Source of the DNA: Candidatus Cloacimonadota bacterium
Lineage (GTDB): Bacteria > Cloacimonadota > Cloacimonadia > Cloacimonadales > WRIO01
DNA length: 15,218 bases
Direction: 5' to 3'
NCBI GenBank assembly: GCA_009782695.1
Contig: WRIO01000004.1
Location: 1 to 15,218 of the forward strand
Shown here: positions 15,051-15,218 of the stretch, piece by piece
Layout: every line of letters begins with the position of its first letter
Position numbering within the stretch: position 1 is the stretch's first letter
Program-made: the position numbers and the translations under genes
The notes under the pieces: model-generated
Database searches by the model: none
Seen by the model: the letters and a program-made list of their open reading frames with translations, nothing else
Told to the model about the DNA's origin: nothing

Positions 15051-15218
15051 GTAAATTCCTGGCTACTTGGCTACACTCACAATGACCGCGGAGGGCTGCA
15101 AATTATTTAATTTTTCCCCCTTTTGTATCTCCTTATTTTACAGCATATTGTAGTCCCTTGTCATAATTTCATTATTTACAATTGTTATAACTATAGCATT
15201 TTCAAAATGGTAACGGGT
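15051..15218. other. Unassigned 3' end of window; possible upstream region of a following gene
   Basis: No reading frame is supported here. Positions 15058-15087 resemble a decayed copy of the 30-bp hairpin module. A CCCTTGTCA (15155-15163) resembles the CCCTTGACA boxes upstream of tldD and the lipoprotein gene, and the following sequence is very A/T-rich with TATAAC at 15186-15191, but the spacing of 22 nt is too long for a standard promoter. The function is open. Confidence 0.3.

Noticed and set aside
15158..15191. Promoter at the right end of the window
   Set aside because: TTGTCA and the A/T-rich TATAAC are 22 nt apart and no downstream gene is visible, so it was not called as a promoter.

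Overview
The window comes from a diderm (Gram-negative type) bacterium of moderate to low G+C. The evidence is a lipoprotein-signal solute-binding protein, an exported M16 protease, sigma70-like TTGACA promoter elements and strong AGGAGG-type ribosome binding sites. The phylum cannot be fixed from the sequence alone. The gene set and the dense modular intergenic repeats would fit Cloacimonadota, Spirochaetota or Bacteroidota-related lineages, but this is a guess.

Layout. Positions 1-1659 hold the 3' part of an AddA/RecB-type helicase-nuclease gene whose start lies outside the window. Positions 1660-2388 are a gene-free, repeat-packed spacer. A tldD-tldE pair (2389-4998) follows, then a short repeat spacer and an orphan peptide-type ABC solute-binding lipoprotein (5243-6787). 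An AddB-like nuclease (6834-9521) comes next. Convergent to it on the minus strand is a two-gene unit (9558-10233): an M15 peptidoglycan peptidase of phage-endolysin type and an 81-residue charged small protein, possibly a stranded lysis cassette. Positions 10234-10885 are another repeat-rich spacer ending in a promoter for a two-gene operon, a PqqL-like M16 zinc protease (10886-13711) and ruvB (13714-14724). The last ~500 bases are again repeats.

How the genes fit together. AddA, AddB and RuvB all belong to recombinational double-strand-break repair: end resection, then Holliday-junction branch migration. TldDE, the peptide-binding lipoprotein and the M16 protease all concern peptides, although no permease genes are present. 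addA and addB are normally adjacent but are here separated by about 5 kb. The tldDE part of that insert lies between 25-bp perfect direct repeats.

The most unusual feature is the intergenic DNA. It is built from recurring modules: heptanucleotide arrays (AAATTAG or AAATTAT) starting at stop codons, a constant GAGGTGT-type boundary, 4-5 bp stems with 3-nt loops whose sequences change while the pairing is kept, G/C-rich frames that carry exchangeable mini-hairpins, and a 101-bp unit present twice with one mismatch.
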